NCBI GenBank assembly: GCA_963838885.1 | Contig: CAWITB010000015.1 | Coordinates: 62,001 to 126,000, forward strand | Source: JAICMB01 sp963838885 | GTDB lineage: Bacteria; Acidobacteriota; Terriglobia; Bryobacterales; Bryobacteraceae | Length of the DNA: 64,000 nt | Direction of reading: 5' to 3' | In this document: in pieces, positions 61,768 through 64,000 of the stretch | Layout: every line of letters begins with the position of its first letter | Numbering within the stretch: position 1 is the first letter of the stretch | The notes under the pieces: generated by a model | Seen by the model: only the letters and a program-made list of their open reading frames with translations | Told to the model about the DNA's origin: nothing | Databases searched by the model: none | Position numbers and translations under genes: made by a program

Positions 61768-63926
61768 GCCTCGCCTCCTTTGGCCTGCACCGTAGCGCCC
61801 GTCGCGGACGCGGTGGAATCGGCGAATTTCTTTCCCTCCTCGGCGAGCCGCCGCAGCAGCGGCGCGGGCTCCCACAATTTTCCGTGACGAGCTTCGAACT
61901 GGCGGATGCGGTTGTAGACGTTCGCGAGGCCGACCGTGTCGGCGTACCACATGGGGCCGCCGCGATAGGTGGGGAAGCCGTAGCCGGCGACGTAAATCAT
62001 ATCGATGTCGACGGCGCGGAGCGCAAAGCCCTCTTCGAGAATACGGGCGCCTTCGTTAACGAGCGTATAGATTGTGCGCTCGATGATTTCCTGATCGCCG
62101 ATTTGCCGCCGTTCGATACCCGCTTCGGCGCGGCATTCTTCGATCAGCGCGTCCACTTGCGGGTCCCGTTGTGGGCGGCGATTTTCGTCGTATTTATACC
62201 AGCCGCTGCCGGTCTTCTGTCCATAGCGGCCGGCTTCGCAGAGGCGATCTTCGATGAGCGGCTGGCGCACGGAGCGGTCCTGTGCGTCGCCGAATTCTTT
62301 GCGAATGCGCCAGCCCACGTCGAGTCCGGCGAGGTCGCCCGTAGCGAGCGGCCCCATGGCCATGCCGAAGTTATAGAGCGCCTGGTCGACCTGCTCGACC
62401 GTGGCCCCTTCTTCGACCAGGAACTGCGCTTCGCGTCGATATGGACCGAACATGCGATTCCCCACGAAGCCACGGCAATTGCCGACCAGAACTCCGAGCT
62501 TGCCAAGTTTCTTCGACAGCGACATGCACGTCGCGATCACTTCTTTCGATGTTTCCTTGCCGCGCACGATTTCCAGCAGACGCATAACGTTAGCTGGGCT
62601 GAAGAAGTGAGTCCCGATAACCGACTGCGGTCGCGCTGTCGCCGAGGCGATTTCGTCGATATTGAGCGTGGAGGTGTTCGTTGCGAGAATAGCGCCGGGC
62701 TTAGCGATTTTGTCCAGCTCCGCGAAGATCTGCTTCTTCAGCGCCATGCCTTCGAAAACGGCTTCGACGATAATGTCGGCCTCATTGAATCCGTCATAGG
62801 AAAGAGTGGGGTGGATCAGAGCCATGCGCTGGTCCATTACGTCTTGGGTAAAGCGGCCCTTCGCGACGGAGTTAGCGTAGTTCTTGCGAATCGTGGCGAT
62901 GCCGCGGTCGAGCGCGGCCTGATCGGCTTCCTTGATGAGAACGGGGATGCCGGCGTTCGCGAAATTCATGGCGATGCCGCCGCCCATCGTGCCCGCGCCG
63001 ATTACCGCCGCTTTCGTGATGGGAATTTGCGGCGTGTCCTTCGGAATACCGGGGATCTTGGCGACCTCGCGCTCGCCGAAGAAGACATGAATGAGCGCTC
63101 TCGATTGCTCCGAGAAAAGGCATTCCTGAAACAGCTCGGATTCGCGGCGGATGCCGTCCTCGAACGGAACCGTGGCGGCGGTCGCGACGGCTTCAATCGC
63201 GGCTTGAGGAGCCATCAGATTTCGTTGTTTTTTCGCCGCGTTGGCGCGCGCGGTCGCCACGATAGGGGCGTTTTCCTCGGGGCTGCCGAGCTTGGCGTCG
63301 CGATCTCGTGTGCGGCGCGGCGTGAGTTCGCCGCGTGAAGCGAGGTCGCGCGCAAAGGCAATCGCGCCGGCCAGAAGATCGCCTTCAACCAGGTGATCGA
63401 CGATGCCGTGGCTGTGGGCGTGGGAGGCGCCGATAGGATCGCCGCCCGCGCACATTTCGAGCGCTTTCGCCATGCCCGCCAGACGAGGCAGGCGCTGCGT
63501 GCCGCCCGCTCCGGGGATGATGCCGAGCTTCACTTCGGGTTGCCCGATCTGGGCCGTCGGCGCCGCCACGCGATAGTGACAGGCCATCGCCGTTTCGAGG
63601 CCGCCGCCGAGTGCAGTCCCGTGAATGGCCGCGACCACGGGTTTGGTGGATTGCTCGATACGATCGAGGACGGAGTTGAGGCCCGGTCCGCGCTCCCGAT
63701 TGCCGCTTGAAACGATCTTACCGAACTCGCGAATGTCGGCCCCGGCGATGAAAGTGCGGCCGCCGCCGATCAGGACGATGGCTTTGATCGCGCGATCGTT
63801 TTCGAATTGTTCGATGCCGGCCTGGATGCCCTCGGGAACGCCGGGACTGAGGGCGTTCACCGGCGGATTATTGATGGTGATCACGCCGACATCGCCGTCT
63901 CGCGTGGTAATAACAAGATCGCTCAT
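61764..63926 (-). CDS. Bifunctional 3-hydroxyacyl-CoA dehydrogenase/enoyl-CoA hydratase (FadJ/FadB-like)
   Basis: 720 residues from the ATG at 63926 (MSDLVITTRDGDVGVITINN). The crotonase half carries GGGRTFIAGADIREFGK, AIHGTALGGGLETAMACHYR and LGIIPGAGGTQRLPRLAGMA, including both catalytic Glu positions. The dehydrogenase half has the NAD motif AAVIGAGTMGGGIAMNFANA, VVIEAVFEGMALK-like ADIIVEAVFEGMALKKQIFA, IGTHFFSPANVMRLLEIVRG (His) and the C-terminal AGYGFPTYRGGPMWYAD. It performs the hydration and oxidation steps of fatty-acid degradation. Confidence 0.94.
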   Translation of the reverse strand: MSDLVITTRDGDVGVITINNPPVNALSPGVPEGIQAGIEQFENDRAIKAIVLIGGGRTFIAGADIREFGKIVSSGNRERGPGLNSVLDRIEQSTKPVVAAIHGTALGGGLETAMACHYRVAAPTAQIGQPEVKLGIIPGAGGTQRLPRLAGMAKALEMCAGGDPIGASHAHSHGIVDHLVEGDLLAGAIAFARDLASRGELTPRRTRDRDAKLGSPEENAPIVATARANAAKKQRNLMAPQAAIEAVATAATVPFEDGIRRESELFQECLFSEQSRALIHVFFGEREVAKIPGIPKDTPQIPITKAAVIGAGTMGGGIAMNFANAGIPVLIKEADQAALDRGIATIRKNYANSVAKGRFTQDVMDQRMALIHPTLSYDGFNEADIIVEAVFEGMALKKQIFAELDKIAKPGAILATNTSTLNIDEIASATARPQSVIGTHFFSPANVMRLLEIVRGKETSKEVIATCMSLSKKLGKLGVLVGNCRGFVGNRMFGPYRREAQFLVEEGATVEQVDQALYNFGMAMGPLATGDLAGLDVGWRIRKEFGDAQDRSVRQPLIEDRLCEAGRYGQKTGSGWYKYDENRRPQRDPQVDALIEECRAEAGIERRQIGDQEIIERTIYTLVNEGARILEEGFALRAVDIDMIYVAGYGFPTYRGGPMWYADTVGLANVYNRIRQFEARHGKLWEPAPLLRRLAEEGKKFADSTASATGATVQAKGGEA

Positions 63927-64000
63927 GAAGATTGATTTTAACCCAGGCAGCCGCGAGAACACCGTTTTCGCGAATGAGGTAAGTTGATAGTTCAGAAGCG

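Noticed and set aside
1..64000. CRISPR array
   Set aside because: No set of regularly spaced short repeats was seen; the only short direct repeats are the three 24-bp motifs and two tRNA fragments, which are not array-like.

Overview
The window looks like chromosomal DNA of a GC-rich soil bacterium, most likely an acidobacterium of the Solibacter/Bryobacter type. This is inferred from protein style: a secreted subtilase with WGD repeats, an SBBP-repeat remnant, Tat-exported enolase-superfamily proteins, zinc-finger anti-sigma-like mini-proteins, a Crp/Fnr protein of a type I associate with that phylum, and many small secreted proteins of unknown function. No rRNA or intact tRNA was found, so the assignment rests on proteins alone.

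Bases 1-14,000 are a decay and mobile-element zone. They hold a partial SMP-30 gene, an aminotransferase remnant, a broken IS701-type transposase cut by an IS5-type transposase, IS3 debris, membrane-dipeptidase and Nramp fragments, a DUF4142 gene, a standalone SIR2-domain protein with intact catalytic motifs, and an IS21 scrap. At 11,368-12,889 there is a complete IS3-family element with terminal inverted repeats, a GTC target duplication and an A7 frameshift site. Removing it restores one continuous 389-codon secreted-protein gene.

Bases 14,000-28,100 hold a two-gene enolase-superfamily/RraA module, the WGD subtilase followed by a membrane protein, and a 4.2-kb segment flanked by identical 52-bp tRNA-Pro 3' fragments. 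That segment carries small zinc-finger genes and a broken Crp/Fnr gene. After it come an overlapping trio (response regulator, CPBP protease, secreted protein), a fused DUF433-PIN toxin-antitoxin relic and an enoyl-CoA hydratase.

Bases 28,175-35,058 are a tightly overlapping histidine operon, hisI-G-D-C-HAD-B-H-F-A. It has an intrinsic-terminator hairpin just upstream of hisI, no hisE, and a HAD phosphatase in the place where histidinol-phosphatase activity is needed.

Bases 35,000-49,800 are mostly housekeeping and accessory metabolism: YtxH and membrane proteins, recX, a second enolase-superfamily enzyme, a response regulator, type II NADH dehydrogenase, hemB, a Gfo/Idh/MocA oxidoreductase with a sugar isomerase, an M14 carboxypeptidase, L-serine dehydratase, a BON protein and a frameshifted HpaB/AbfD-family gene. 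Bases 49,800-52,600 are again decayed (SBBP remnant, truncated duplicate of the 53,088 gene, frameshifted glycosyltransferase).

Bases 53,088-60,027 run in one direction: a Tat-exported unknown, an SMP-30-like protein, a class A penicillin-binding protein of the PBP1b type, a TPR protein and a TPR lipoprotein. The window ends with an SnoaL-like protein and a beta-oxidation pair (thiolase, FadJ-like) on the minus strand.
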